Counted from the stretch's first letter, positions 53,333 to 63,473 are shown. The stretch is DNA of 64,000 nucleotides from Hyphomicrobium_A sp963817485 (GCA_963817485.1 CAWFOR010000016.1:1-64000); one strand, 5' to 3'. Notes: a model not told the origin generated them from the letters alone. Numbers and translations are program-made.

Positions 53333-54400
53333 TTGGTGCAGCGAACGGTGGCGATCGAGGGCATGCAAGTGCGTGCGGTGGGCGTGATCTCTGCGAGCGC
53401 GCGCAGGGCTGGCCTTAGTCGCCGGCCCCGGCGCGAGCCCGGCAACCGGCGCTTTAGCCCTACAACTCTGCTGCTTCTTGCGACCGCTGCGATCGGCGGC
53501 TGCTCGGACTTCGACGGCCCCGATCCGAAGTATGGCGTCTCCGCGAGCCCCCGCGTCGTCGCGGGGCGCGAGGTGGCGAAGGGCGGCGGCGACTACAAGG
53601 TCGGCCGCCCCTACAAGGTGGCAGGGCGCTGGTATGTGCCGCGCGAGGCCCCGAGCTACGACCGCACCGGTATCGCATCCTGGTACGGCTCGGCCTTCCA
53701 TGGCCGCCGCACCGCCAACGGCGAGGTGTTCGACATGGGCGCCTTGACGGCGGGGCATCCGACGCTGCCGCTGCCGTCCTACGCCTACGTCACCAATTTG
53801 CAGAACGGCCGCACCATCATGGTGCGCATCAACGACCGCGGCCCCTACGTCAACGACCGCATCATCGACTTGTCGTGGCGGTCGGCGAAGGAGCTTGGCT
53901 ATGCTGGCCACGGGCTCGCGCGCGTGCGCGTGCGCTATGCGGGGCCGGCGCCGCTCAGCGGCTCGGATGTGACTGAACGGCAGTATCTCGCGGCGCAATC
54001 CTGGCACGGGCCGGGCAATCAGAATCAGGCGGTCGCACAGAATGAGCGCACCGAGCCGCCGCTCGACGCGATGGCCGCGCTCGAATCGGATCCCAACTGG
54101 TCGGTGGCGGGCTACCGGCAGCGTCTCAATGGCCAGGGCACCAAGGGTGCAACGCGCGAAGCGTTGGGCGGACCCCAGTCCACGATCATCGATGTTGGCC
54201 CGTTCGCCACGCTGGCGGAGGCCGAACGCATGCGCCACGTGCTGAAGGATACCGCGTTGGCCGTCATCGACAATACGGGGACCGACGAGTTCCCCGCCTA
54301 CCGCGTGCGCGCCATCCCGTTGAATGGGCCTTCCGCCGAGGGGGCCAGCGAGCCGATTCAGCAGCTCGGCGCCGCACTCGGCGAGCCTGCGTCGCGGTAG
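53333..54400 (+). CDS. rlpA: RlpA-family septal-ring lytic transglycosylase / lipoprotein
   Basis: Up to 355 residues; the first ATG-like starts (53333, 53363) are uncertain because the N-terminus is basic. A lipobox IGGC (AAIGGCSDF, about residue 57) marks lipid attachment. The double-psi beta-barrel is clear: GIASWYGSAFHGRRTANGEV, FDMGALTAGHPTLPLPSYAY, VRINDRGPYVNDRIIDLSWR (RGP motif). The C-terminal part resembles a SPOR domain (IIDVGPFATLAEAERMRHVL) that binds denuded septal peptidoglycan. First gene of the envelope/replication housekeeping cluster, just upstream of a D-Ala-D-Ala carboxypeptidase. Confidence 0.88.
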   Translation: MVQRTVAIEGMQVRAVGVISASARRAGLSRRPRREPGNRRFSPTTLLLLATAAIGGCSDFDGPDPKYGVSASPRVVAGREVAKGGGDYKVGRPYKVAGRWYVPREAPSYDRTGIASWYGSAFHGRRTANGEVFDMGALTAGHPTLPLPSYAYVTNLQNGRTIMVRINDRGPYVNDRIIDLSWRSAKELGYAGHGLARVRVRYAGPAPLSGSDVTERQYLAAQSWHGPGNQNQAVAQNERTEPPLDAMAALESDPNWSVAGYRQRLNGQGTKGATREALGGPQSTIIDVGPFATLAEAERMRHVLKDTALAVIDNTGTDEFPAYRVRAIPLNGPSAEGASEPIQQLGAALGEPASR

Positions 54401-54494
54401 CTTAGGGGTCGTTCAGCTATGCCGTTGACTTGAGCCGTGTGGTGATTTGATAGTCGACAGGCATCCGATTTCCTCCAGAGGTGCAAGGGGAGCC

Positions 54495-55694
54495 ATGCCT
54501 GGATTGGAGAATTGGCGCGCGCGCCGGGCGCTTCTCGGTGCTCTCGCGCTCGTCGGCGCCGTGATTGCACTGGCCGCATCCGTGCGGGCCGCTCCGACCG
54601 ACACCGGGATCTTTGCGACGCGCGCGCGGTCGGCGGTGCTGATGGATGGCGATACGGGCGCCATACTCTTTCAACACAACGCCGATGAGCTGCTGCCGCC
54701 TGCGAGCGTCACCAAGCTGATGACGCTCGAGATCGCGTTCCAGGCGATCAAGGACAACCGTCTTAAGCTCGACGACGACTGCACCATGAGCGTGCACGCG
54801 TGGAAGACCGGCGGCGCACCCTCGCGCACGTCATCGATGTTCGTGCCGGTCAACAAGACGGCCAAGGTCGAAGAGCTCATCCGCGGCATGATCGTCCAGT
54901 CCGCCAACGACGCGGCGATCGCGCTCGCGGAATGCATGGCGGGCACGGAGGATAACTTCGCCAAGCGCATGAACGTGGAAGGCAAGAAGATCGGGCTCAC
55001 GCGGTCGGTGTTCAAGAACCCGTCGGGGCTGTTTGATCCCGACCACGTGATGAACGCGCGCGAGATCGGGAAGCTCGCCTACTACATCATCAAGACGCAC
55101 CCGGAGTTCTACAAATACTTCTCGGAGAAAGAGTTCGCCTACAGCAAGTTCAAATTCCGCAACCGCAACCCGCTGCTGTTCGCCGACATCGGTGCCGATG
55201 GCCTCAAGACCGGCCAGCTCAAGGAATCGGGCTTCCACCTCGTCGGCTCGGCGGTGCAGGGCGACAAGCGCCTGATCGCGGTCGTCATGGGGCTGCCGAG
55301 CCCGGAACAGGGCGGCGCGGAAGCGCAGCGCCTGCTCGACTGGGGCTTCAAGGCATTCGCTCCGTTCAAACTGTTCGACGACGGCGAGATCGTGTCGCGC
55401 GCGCGCGTCTGGGGCGGCCAGAGCTTCTACGTGCCGGTGACCGGGAAGGGGCCGATCATGGTGATCCTGCCGCGGGTGCCGGTGAACCCGAAGCTCAAGG
55501 CGGAGATCACGTACGCCGGGCCGCTGAAACCGCCGATCAAGAAAGGCGACCGGGTGGCGACCTTGCGCGTGACGAGCCCGACCGGGTCGGTCAATGAGGT
55601 GCCGCTGTACGCGGCCGAGGACGTGGAGTCCGGCGGCATCATGCGCCGCGGCCTCGACTCGCTTGCCCATCTCGCGTTCGGCTGGGTGCTCTAG
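54495..55694 (+). CDS. D-alanyl-D-alanine carboxypeptidase (DacF/PBP5-6 type)
   Basis: 399 residues from ATG 54495 (GGGGAG upstream). Signal peptide ending SVRAAP. Penicillin-binding motifs: SxxK as PASVTKLM (Ser71, Lys74), SxN as QSANDAAIALAE, KTG as DGLKTGQLKESG. The C-terminal beta-rich domain (APFKLFDDGEIVSRARVWGG onward) is the PBP5_C domain that places the enzyme near the membrane. It trims the terminal D-Ala of peptidoglycan stem peptides. Between rlpA and tmk as in other Rhizobiales. Confidence 0.92.
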   Translation: MPGLENWRARRALLGALALVGAVIALAASVRAAPTDTGIFATRARSAVLMDGDTGAILFQHNADELLPPASVTKLMTLEIAFQAIKDNRLKLDDDCTMSVHAWKTGGAPSRTSSMFVPVNKTAKVEELIRGMIVQSANDAAIALAECMAGTEDNFAKRMNVEGKKIGLTRSVFKNPSGLFDPDHVMNAREIGKLAYYIIKTHPEFYKYFSEKEFAYSKFKFRNRNPLLFADIGADGLKTGQLKESGFHLVGSAVQGDKRLIAVVMGLPSPEQGGAEAQRLLDWGFKAFAPFKLFDDGEIVSRARVWGGQSFYVPVTGKGPIMVILPRVPVNPKLKAEITYAGPLKPPIKKGDRVATLRVTSPTGSVNEVPLYAAEDVESGGIMRRGLDSLAHLAFGWVL

Positions 55695-55754
55695 CTCGGC
55701 TGCGGCCGGCATGTTAGGCACGGGCCCTCGGCTTGGCTTCAAGCGGGCGGCGAC

Positions 55755-56414
55755 ATGGCGGTCGGCAAGTTCATCACCTTCGAAGGCGGGGAGGGGTCGG
55801 GGAAGTCGACCCAGGCCCGGCGTCTCGCCGACCAGCTATGGAAAGTCGGCATCCACACGATGGTGACGCGCGAGCCGGGTGGCTCACCCTTCGCCGAGGC
55901 CATGCGCAAGGTCATCCTCGATCCCGAGATGCCGCCGCACTCGGCGCTCTCGGAAGCCCTGCTGTTCTATTCGGCGCGCGCCGATCACCTCGACAAGACC
56001 ATCCGTCCCGCGCTCAACGAGGGCCTGTGGGTCATCTGCGACCGCTTCTCGGATTCGACCCGCGTCTATCAGAGCGAGGCCGGCGGCCTGCCGGGGGAGG
56101 TCATCGACATTCTCGACGAGATGGTCGTGGCGCCGACGACGCCGGACTTGACCCTCATCCTCGATCTCCCGGCCGAGCTGGGGCTTGGGCGGGCGCTGGG
56201 CCGGCGCGTGCACGGGAGCAATCCCGACACCGAGGCCGATGCCTACGAGAAGCGCGACCTGGCTTTCCACTGGCGGCTGCGCGAAGCGTTCACGGCGATC
56301 GCGCGTGCCGAGCCTAAACGCTGCGTGCTGATCGATGCGACGACAGACGAGAGCAACGTGTTTGCCGCCGTGTGGCAGGCCGTGCAGTCGCGTCTCCTGG
56401 TGGGGGCGCGCTGA
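55755..56414 (+). CDS. tmk: Thymidylate kinase
   Basis: 219 residues from ATG 55755. P-loop FEGGEGSGKSTQ, the dTMP-binding DR motif RFSDSTRVYQ (CDRFSDST), and the LID region GRRVHGSNPDTEADAYEKRD. It phosphorylates dTMP to dTDP. The stop overlaps the holB start by one base. Confidence 0.95.
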   Translation: MAVGKFITFEGGEGSGKSTQARRLADQLWKVGIHTMVTREPGGSPFAEAMRKVILDPEMPPHSALSEALLFYSARADHLDKTIRPALNEGLWVICDRFSDSTRVYQSEAGGLPGEVIDILDEMVVAPTTPDLTLILDLPAELGLGRALGRRVHGSNPDTEADAYEKRDLAFHWRLREAFTAIARAEPKRCVLIDATTDESNVFAAVWQAVQSRLLVGAR

Positions 56415-57547
56415 TGGCGCGCGCCGCCGCCACCGTGGAGATCGACGAGCTGCCGGAGGCGGACCGGCTCGAAGGCTTCCCGCATCCGCGGCAGACGAAG
56501 AAACTGTTCGGGCACGAGGCGGCCGAACGCGTCCTCGCAGAGTCGCTCAGCGACGGCCGCATGCACCACGCATGGCTCGTCTGCGGCCGGCAGGGGATCG
56601 GCAAGGCGACGCTCGCCTACCGGTTCGCTCGTGCGGCGCTCGCGCAGCCAAGTGAGCGCGCTGCCAACGGGCAAAGCCTCGAGGTTGGCGAAGACACCAG
56701 CGCTGCCCGCCAGGTGCGCGCGCTCTCGCATCCGGGTCTGCTCGTGCTGCGCCGTCCCTATGACGAGAAGGGGAAGCGCTTCGCCGCCAGCATCCCCATC
56801 GACGAGGTGCGCCGGTTGCGCTCGTTCCTATCGCATCGCGCGGGCGAGGAGGCCTGGCGCGTCGTCATTGTCGATGAGGCAAACGAGCTCAACGTCAACG
56901 CAGCCAACGCGCTTCTGAAGTCGCTGGAAGAGCCCCCGGCGCGCGCTGTATTCCTGCTCGTGTCCTCCGCTCCCGGGCGGCTCTTGCCAACCATCCGCTC
57001 GCGTTGCCGCATGCTGTCGCTGCAGCCGCTTTCTCCCGCCGATCTGCGCGCAGCGGCGACGCAGGCCTTCGAGGCGTCCGGCACTACTGCGCCGGATGCG
57101 GCGGCCTGGCCCCCGCTCGAGCGACTCGCGGAGGGGAGCGTCGGGCGCCTTCTCAGCCTGCAGGGTGCGGGAGGACTCGAGCTCAACGAGCGCATCATAA
57201 GCCTCGTGGCGAGCCTGCCGCGCGTCGACTGGCGCGCCGTGCATGCGCTTTCGGACGAGCTGCAGCCAACGGCCGCGCAGGCGCGCTTCGAGCTGTTCTA
57301 CGAGCTTCTGCTCGATTATGTCGGCCGCCTTGTGCGCGCTCAGGCAAGCGGGGAGGGGCCCAGGGATGACAAGGAAGCGGCCGCGCGGCTCATTGGCGAG
57401 GGCCGGCTTGCCTCGTTTGCCGGGCTGTGGGAAAGAATTGGCCGCGAGAAGACCGATGCGCTGGCGCTCAATCTCGACCGCAAGGCTCTGATTTTGGAGA
57501 CCTTCGCGGGATTGGCTGCCGCCGCCCAGGACCGCAAACCCGGCTAG
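56414..57547 (+). CDS. holB: DNA polymerase III delta' subunit
   Basis: 377 residues from ATG 56414 (overlapping the tmk stop). AAA+ clamp-loader subunit: EAADRLE-like start EADRLEGFPHPRQTKKLFGH, P-loop-region WLVCGRQGIGKATLAYRFAR, VVIVDEANELNVNAANALLK followed by SLEEPPARAVFLLVSSAPGR (Walker B and sensor 1), and SRCRMLSLQPL (the SRC motif). The C-terminal collar domain follows. It is part of the clamp loader with HolA and DnaX. Confidence 0.93.
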   Translation: MARAAATVEIDELPEADRLEGFPHPRQTKKLFGHEAAERVLAESLSDGRMHHAWLVCGRQGIGKATLAYRFARAALAQPSERAANGQSLEVGEDTSAARQVRALSHPGLLVLRRPYDEKGKRFAASIPIDEVRRLRSFLSHRAGEEAWRVVIVDEANELNVNAANALLKSLEEPPARAVFLLVSSAPGRLLPTIRSRCRMLSLQPLSPADLRAAATQAFEASGTTAPDAAAWPPLERLAEGSVGRLLSLQGAGGLELNERIISLVASLPRVDWRAVHALSDELQPTAAQARFELFYELLLDYVGRLVRAQASGEGPRDDKEAAARLIGEGRLASFAGLWERIGREKTDALALNLDRKALILETFAGLAAAAQDRKPG

Positions 57548-57678
57548 CAGATGCATTTCATGCGCAGGTCGAGACACCAGGTGAGCCGCTCCGCCCGAAT
57601 GTGAGGCGAGGAGCGACGGCACATGCCTCACGTCGAACCCTGTCTTTCACCATCTGTCAGCACGAGGACTGAAGTCCC

Positions 57679-59314
57679 ATGAGCGGGCGCGCGAAATTCT
57701 ACATCACGACCGCGATCTCCTATCCCAACGGCGAGCCTCACATCGGCCACGCCTACGAGGCGATTGCCACCGATGCCATTGCACGCTTCGAGCGGCTCGA
57801 CGGCAAGGATGTCTTCTTCCTCACCGGCACCGACGAGCACGGCCTCAAGATGAAGCAGACAGCGGCCAAGGCTGGTCTCACGCCGCGCGAGCTCGCGGAC
57901 CGCAACACCAAACGATTTCGTGAGATGGCGGGGCTGCTCGGCCTCTCCAACGACGACTTCATCCGCACGACCGAGCCGCGCCACCATGCGGCCTCGATCG
58001 AGATCTGGCGGCGCATGGAGAAGGCCGGCGACATCTTCCTCAAGAACTACGGCGGCTGGTACTCGGTGCGCGACGAGGCCTACTACAACGAGAGCGAGAC
58101 GACCGTCGGCGACGACAAGGTTCGCCGTGGGCCGCAGGGCACGCCGGTGGAGTGGACGGAGGAGGAGACGTATTTCTTCAAGCTGTCCGACTACGAGGAC
58201 AGGCTGCTCAAGCACTATGAGCAGAACCCCGACTTCATCCTGCCGCCCGAGCGCCGCAACGAGGTCGTGAGCTTCGTCAAAGGCGGCCTCGAGGATCTCT
58301 CCATCTCGCGCACGACGCTCGACTGGGGCATCCCGGTGCCGGCGCCGAAGCGCGAGGACGGGGAGAACTCGCCGGCGCACGTGATGTACGTGTGGGTCGA
58401 CGCGCTGACGAACTATCTGACCGGCGTCGGCTTCCCCGACGAGACGAGCCCGCTGCTGGCCCTACTGGCCGGCGGACGTGCACGTCATCGGCAAGGACAT
58501 CTTGCGCTTTCACGCGGTCTATTGGCCGGCGTTCCTGATGTCGGCCGGGCTGCCAATGCCCAAGCGCGTGTTCAGCCACGGCTTTGTTCTGAGCAAGGGC
58601 GAGAAGATGTCGAAGTCGGTCGGCAACGTCGTCGATCCGTTCGATCTCGTGCACGCCTACGGGCTCGATCCGGTGCGCTACTTCTTCCTGCGCGAGGTGA
58701 ACTTCGGCCAGGACGGCAACTACAGCCCCGAGGCCATCGCCAACCGCATCAACGCCGACCTCGCCAACGACCTCGGCAACCTGGCGCAGCGCTCGCTGTC
58801 GATGATCGCCAAAAACTGCGGCGGCACGGTTCCGGAGCCGGGCGAGCTTACCGACGCGGACAAGACGATCCTCGCGTCGGCGGATGCGCTCTACGCAAAG
58901 GCGCGCGAGGCCATGGATCGGCAGGCGATCACCAAATACCTCGACGCCGTCTGGGCAGTGGTCGCGGATGCCAACCGCTACTTTGCAGGTGAGGAGCCGT
59001 GGGCGAAGAAGAAGACCGACTTCAAGCGCATGGAGACGATCCTCTATGTTACGGCCGAGGTCGTGCGCCAGGTGGCCATCCTGGCAAAGCCCGTGATGCC
59101 GCAGTCCGCCCGCAAGCTTCTGGAAATTCTCGGCCAGCCGGACGATATGCGTTCCTTCAAGGCGCTGGGTGCGGCAGGCCGGCTGGTGCCCGGCACGGTT
59201 CTGCCCGAGCCGCAGGGCGTGTTCCCGCGCTACGTCGAGCCCGAGGCTGACGACGACGGCGGCCCGGGCGCCGAGCCCAAACCGAAGCAGAAGGCGGCGA
59301 AGAAGAAAGCGTGA
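57679..59314 (+). CDS. metG: Methionyl-tRNA synthetase, one frameshift
   Basis: Class I aminoacyl-tRNA synthetase that charges tRNA-Met. HIGH motif as EPHIGHAYEAI near residue 18; tRNA/Met-pocket features FLTGTDEHGLKMKQTAAKAG and WYSVRDEAYYNES; KMSKS as GEKMSKSVGNVVDPFDLV. The frame is lost near 58464, between DETSPLLAL and YWPADVHVIGKDILRFHAVY, which are in adjacent frames with one base missing (or two extra). Repaired length is about 545 residues, without a C-terminal tRNA-binding EMAP domain but with a Lys-rich tail (KPKQKAAKKKA). metG is normally essential, so the lesion is very likely an error. tatD follows with one base overlap. Confidence 0.93.
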
Positions 59315-60117
59315 TGCTCGTCGATCACCACTGTCACCTGGATTTCCCGCAGCTCGCGCAGGAGCGCGAGGCGCTGCTTGCGCGGGCGCGGGAAGCGGGC
59401 GTCGGCGTTATCGTCACCATCTCGACGCGCATCCGCCAGTTGCCGGAGCTCATCGCCATCGCGGAGGCGCACCCCAACGTCTATTGCTCGGTCGGCACGC
59501 ATCCCCACAACGCGCACGAGGAGCTCGACATCCCGCTCGAGGAGATCGTGCGCCTCTCCGCGCACCCGAAGGTGGTCGCCATCGGCGAAGCGGGCCTCGA
59601 CTACTACTACAAGCACTCGACGCCCGAGGCGCAGGCGGAAGGCTTCCGCCGCCACATCGCGGCGGCGCGGATTACCGGCCTGCCGCTCGAAATCCATACG
59701 CGCGATGCCGATGACGACACCGCGGCCATCCTCGAGGACGAGCACGCCAAGGGGCCGTTCCCGGCGATCCTGCACTGCTACACGGGCGGGGCGGACCTGG
59801 CGCAACGAGCCTTGAAGCTCGGTCTTTACGTGTCGTTCACAGGCGTCGTCACCTTCAAGAAGTCGGAGGCCCTGCGCGAAATCGCCAAATCCGTGCCGCT
59901 CGACCGTCTCCTGGTCGAGACCGACGCGCCGTTCCTCGCGCCCGAGCCCTATCGCGGCAAGGTCAACGAGCCGTCCTACGTGGTCCATACCGCGCGGACG
60001 CTCGCACAAGTGAAGGGCGTATCGCCGGACGAGCTTGCAGCGGCGACGACAGCAAACTTCTTCCGGCTGTTCGGCAAGGTGCCGCGTCCGCGAACCGCGG
60101 ATACCGCCGCCGCATGA
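59314..60117 (+). CDS. tatD: TatD-family metal-dependent hydrolase (DNase)
   Basis: 267 residues from ATG 59314 (GTG 59311 is just before it; the ATG overlaps the metG stop by one base). TIM-barrel hydrolase: DHHCHLDFPQL (metal site), GTHPHNAHEE, GEAGLDYYYKHS, HTRDADDD, LHCYTGG and LVETDAPFLAPEPYRGKVNE (catalytic Asp). Family members are 3'-5' DNA/RNA exonucleases. Placement between metG and the MBL hydrolase is conserved in Rhizobiales. Confidence 0.93.
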   Translation: MLVDHHCHLDFPQLAQEREALLARAREAGVGVIVTISTRIRQLPELIAIAEAHPNVYCSVGTHPHNAHEELDIPLEEIVRLSAHPKVVAIGEAGLDYYYKHSTPEAQAEGFRRHIAAARITGLPLEIHTRDADDDTAAILEDEHAKGPFPAILHCYTGGADLAQRALKLGLYVSFTGVVTFKKSEALREIAKSVPLDRLLVETDAPFLAPEPYRGKVNEPSYVVHTARTLAQVKGVSPDELAAATTANFFRLFGKVPRPRTADTAAA

Positions 60118-60914
60118 GCTTGCGCGCCACGATCCTCGGCTGCGGGTCTTCCGGCGGCGTGCCGCGGCTGGGCGCGATGTGGGGCGCCTGCGATCCGCAA
60201 AACCCCAGGAACCGCCGCCGCCGCTGCGGGCTTCTCGTCGAGCGGCTGGGCCAGGGGCGCCGCCACACTACCGTGCTCGTCGATACCTCGCCCGATCTGC
60301 GCGAGCAGCTCCTCGGCGTGCGCGCCGAAGCGCTCGACGGCGTGCTCTACACGCATGACCATGCCGATCACACGCACGGCATCGACGATCTGCGCATGCT
60401 CGCCTACGCCATGAAGCGGCGCATCGACGTGTGGGCCGACGCCGGCACGCTCGCGAGCCTGGAGGGCCGCTTCAACTATTGCTTCTCGACGCCGCCCGGT
60501 TCCGGTTATGCGCCGATCCTCAGTGCGCATACGCTCAACCCGCCGCAGCCGGTCCGCATCGAAGGGCCGACGGGAATTATCGAGGCGATCCCGGTTCCGC
60601 AGACGCATGGCGAGATGGGCTCGCTCGGGTTCCGCTTCGGCGGCCTCGCCTACTCACCCGATATCAGCGACGTGCCCGACGGCACCGCCGCGTTGCTGCA
60701 GGATCTCGACGTCTGGATCGTCGATGCCTTGCGCTTCACGCCGCATCCGAGCCACTTCAGCGTCAAGCAGGCGCTCGCCTGGATCGAGCGCCTGAAGCCG
60801 AAGCGCGCAATCCTCACCCACATGACGACCGACCTCGACTACGAGGCGCTGCGGCGCGAGCTGCCCGAAGGCGTCGAGCCCGCCTACGACGGCATGGTCA
60901 TCGAGTTCGAGTGA
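60114..60914 (+). CDS. MBL-fold hydrolase (PhnP/phosphoribosyl-cyclic-phosphodiesterase-like)
   Basis: 266 residues, start overlapping tatD by four bases. Metal-binding motif YTHDHADHTHGIDDLR (HxHxDH), GCGSSGGVPRLG at the start, PVPQTHGEMGSLGFRFGGLA (motif with His) and YSPDISDVPD (Asp), then HPSHFSVKQALAW and LTHMTTDLDY. PhnP cleaves cyclic ribose phosphodiesters, but this clade is linked to tatD outside phosphonate clusters and its substrate is unknown. The conserved tatD-MBL pairing suggests a nucleic-acid or RNA-related role. Confidence 0.85.
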   Translation: MSLRATILGCGSSGGVPRLGAMWGACDPQNPRNRRRRCGLLVERLGQGRRHTTVLVDTSPDLREQLLGVRAEALDGVLYTHDHADHTHGIDDLRMLAYAMKRRIDVWADAGTLASLEGRFNYCFSTPPGSGYAPILSAHTLNPPQPVRIEGPTGIIEAIPVPQTHGEMGSLGFRFGGLAYSPDISDVPDGTAALLQDLDVWIVDALRFTPHPSHFSVKQALAWIERLKPKRAILTHMTTDLDYEALRRELPEGVEPAYDGMVIEFE

Positions 60915-60937
60915 TCGAGGGGCCGGTCTTTGGAGGC

Positions 60938-61696
60938 TCAGTCGTCGCTGTTGGCCGGCACCGACAGCTTCGGCTTCTGCCATTCGCGGAAGCTGACGAC
61001 ACAGCCGTTGAAGGTGCACTGCGGCGACGCGAGGTCGAGGAACAGCGGCACCACGTCCTCCGGCGTCGGCAGCGTCATCGGGTCCTCGCCCGGAAAGGCC
61101 TTGGCGCGCATCTGTGTGCGCACCGGCCCCGGGTTGACGAGGTTGACGCGCAAGGGCGTGCTCGCGACCTCGTTGGCGTAGGTCTTGATGAGCGCCTCGA
61201 GGCCGGCCTTGGAGACGGCATACGGCCCCCAATAGGCGTTCTTGGCCGACGAAGCGCCGGCAGTGACGAACACCGCGCGCCCTCCGTCGGAGCGCTTCAG
61301 CAACGGATCGAGCGAGCGGATCAGGCGCCAGTTGGCCGATAGGTTGGTCTCGATCACCGCGTTCCACGCATCCTCGGTGACGTGATGCAGCGGCGACAGC
61401 GGCCCGAGGATGCCGGCGCTGCTGATGAGAATGTCGAGCTTGCCCCAGCGCTGGTAGAGCGTTGGACCGAGCTGGTCGACTTTGTCGCCCCTGCGGATGT
61501 CGAGCTCGATGAGCGTCGCTTTGCCGCCGAAAGCGCGGATCTCGTCGTCGAGCTCTTCGAGCCCGCCGATGGTGCGCGCGGCAATGACGACGTGCGCGCC
61601 TTGCCGGGCAAGCTCCAGCGCCACGGCACGGCCGATGCCGCGGGAAGCGCCGGTCACGAGCGCCAGGCGATCTTTGAAAGGTTTCTTATCTTGCAT
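60938..61696 (-). CDS. SDR-family NAD(P)-dependent oxidoreductase
   Basis: 252 residues from ATG 61696. Cofactor motif ALVTGASRGIGRAVALELAR, NAG equivalent ISSAGILGPLSPL, catalytic Ser and YxxxK (VTAGASSAKNAYWGPYAVSK with Tyr and Lys in YAVSK), and NLVNPGPVRTQMRAKAFPGE. Classical short-chain dehydrogenase; substrate unknown. Its position next to purF and cvpA is conserved in Rhizobiales, 124 bases downstream of the purF stop on the same strand. Confidence 0.9.
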   Translation of the reverse strand: MQDKKPFKDRLALVTGASRGIGRAVALELARQGAHVVIAARTIGGLEELDDEIRAFGGKATLIELDIRRGDKVDQLGPTLYQRWGKLDILISSAGILGPLSPLHHVTEDAWNAVIETNLSANWRLIRSLDPLLKRSDGGRAVFVTAGASSAKNAYWGPYAVSKAGLEALIKTYANEVASTPLRVNLVNPGPVRTQMRAKAFPGEDPMTLPTPEDVVPLFLDLASPQCTFNGCVVSFREWQKPKLSVPANSDD

Positions 61697-61820
61697 GCCT
61701 GGTTCGGGCGCTGGCGTCAGCCGTCTCAACGACTGCTAGCTGCCGCCCACGCGCGAGGCAAGCCCCGGCGCTGAGAGTGGTTTCCAGGAACTGCCGGAAC
61801 TAGGACGAAAGTCGAGGTGG

Positions 61821-63314
61821 CTAGCCAACCTCTGCCAGCAGGGAGAGCTGGCGCGGCACCGTTTGCCCGCTTTGATCGGTAAGCGCGGTCGGATACTCGC
61901 CGGTGAAGCAATGGTCGGTGAACTGCGGGCTGCGCGCGTCGCGGTGGTCGTGGCCGACCGCGCGGTAGATGCCTTCGACGGAGAGAAAGGCGAGGCTGTC
62001 GGCGCCGAGGAACTGGCGCATGCCCTCCAGGTCCTTGTTGGCCGCGAGCAGGTCGATCTTATCGGGCGTGTCGATGCCGTAGTAGTCGGGGTGCGTGATC
62101 GGCGGCGAGGCGATGCGCATGTGCACCTCGCGGGCGCCGGCCTCGTACATGAGCTGCACGATTTTCTTCGAGGTGGTGCCGCGCACGACGCTGTCGTCGA
62201 CGAGCACGATGCGGTTGCCGCGGATGACGCTGGCATTCGCCGAATGCTTGAGCTTGACGCCGAGCGCGCGGATACGCTGCTCCGGCTCGATGAAGGTGCG
62301 CCCGATGTAGTGGTTGCGGATGATGCCGAGCTCGAAGGGGACGTCGGAGGCTTGCGCAAAGCCAATTGCCGCCGGCACCCCCGAGTCGGGGATCGGCACG
62401 ATCACGTCGGCGCCCGGGGCCGGAGCCTCGCGCGCCAGCTGCACGCCCATCTGCTTGCGGATGTCGTAGACGGTACGCCCGTTGATGACGGAGTCGGGCC
62501 GCGCGAAATAGATGTACTCGAAGATGCAGGGCCGCGCCGGGCGCATGGGGAAGGGGCGATGGCTTTCGAGGCCGGCTTCGGTGATGACGACGACCTCGCC
62601 ATTCTCCACCTCGCGCAGGAACTCCGCGCCGACCATGTCGAGCGCGCAGGTCTCGGAGGCGAGCACGTAGGAGGAGCCGAGCCGGCCAATGACGAGCGGG
62701 CGGATGCCGACGGGATCGCGCGCGCCGATCAGCATCTCGTTGGTCAGACACACGAGCGCATAGGCGCCTTCGATCTGGCGCAGCGCTTCCACGAAGCGCT
62801 CGACGATGCGGCGCTTCTGCGAGCGCGACAGGAGATGCAGGATGACCTCGGTATCGGAGGTCGACTGGCAGATGGCGCCGGAGGAGATGAGCTCTTGGCG
62901 CAGGGTGAGGGCGTTCGTGAGGTTGCCGTTGTGGGCGACGGCGAAGCCGCCGGTGTCGATATCGGCAAACAGCGGCTGCACGTTGCGCAGGACGGGATCG
63001 CCGCAGGTCGAATAGCGATTGTGGCCGATGGCGATGTGGCCCTGCAGGCGCTGGATGACGCTGGCGCGGCTGAAGTTGTCGCCGACGAGGCCCATGCGGC
63101 GCTCGGAGTGAAACTGCCGGCCGTCGTAGGCGACGATGCCGCAGGCTTCCTGTCCGCGATGCTGGAGGGCGTGTAGGCCGAGCGCGGCGATGGCGGCGGC
63201 GTCGGGGTGCCCAAAAACACCAAAGACCCCGCATTCCTCGCGGAGTCTGTCGTCGTCGTGGCGCGAGGGAGCCGGATCGCCCCGTTGCACGTCCGCTTCG
63301 AGCCGAAGAGTCAT
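61821..63314 (-). CDS. purF: Amidophosphoribosyltransferase
   Basis: 497 residues from ATG 63314 (GGGAGGTGACC upstream; the open frame runs further but this start fits). First committed step of purine synthesis: PRPP plus glutamine to phosphoribosylamine. A short propeptide precedes the catalytic Cys28 (REECGVFGVFGHPDAAAIAA). Glutaminase features GHNRYSTCGDPVLRNVQPLF and GNLTNALTLRQEL follow, and the PRPP-binding loop is IVLVDDSVVRGTTSKKIVQL. The end LTDQSGQTVPRQLSLLAEVG is typical. cvpA lies upstream on the same strand. Confidence 0.95.
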   Translation of the reverse strand: MTLRLEADVQRGDPAPSRHDDDRLREECGVFGVFGHPDAAAIAALGLHALQHRGQEACGIVAYDGRQFHSERRMGLVGDNFSRASVIQRLQGHIAIGHNRYSTCGDPVLRNVQPLFADIDTGGFAVAHNGNLTNALTLRQELISSGAICQSTSDTEVILHLLSRSQKRRIVERFVEALRQIEGAYALVCLTNEMLIGARDPVGIRPLVIGRLGSSYVLASETCALDMVGAEFLREVENGEVVVITEAGLESHRPFPMRPARPCIFEYIYFARPDSVINGRTVYDIRKQMGVQLAREAPAPGADVIVPIPDSGVPAAIGFAQASDVPFELGIIRNHYIGRTFIEPEQRIRALGVKLKHSANASVIRGNRIVLVDDSVVRGTTSKKIVQLMYEAGAREVHMRIASPPITHPDYYGIDTPDKIDLLAANKDLEGMRQFLGADSLAFLSVEGIYRAVGHDHRDARSPQFTDHCFTGEYPTALTDQSGQTVPRQLSLLAEVG

Positions 63315-63473
63315 GGTCACCTCCCGCTGGTGGCCTGCCGCTGCCCGACGAAGGTACTTTTCCGTTAACGCTCGCAGGTGCACGCCGGTCACATCTGCCG
63401 CGCCCCCGGCACGTGACACAAATATGATCTTTTGCCGGCGCTTCAAGCGCTAATTCGTCGCCCCCGGCCTTTT

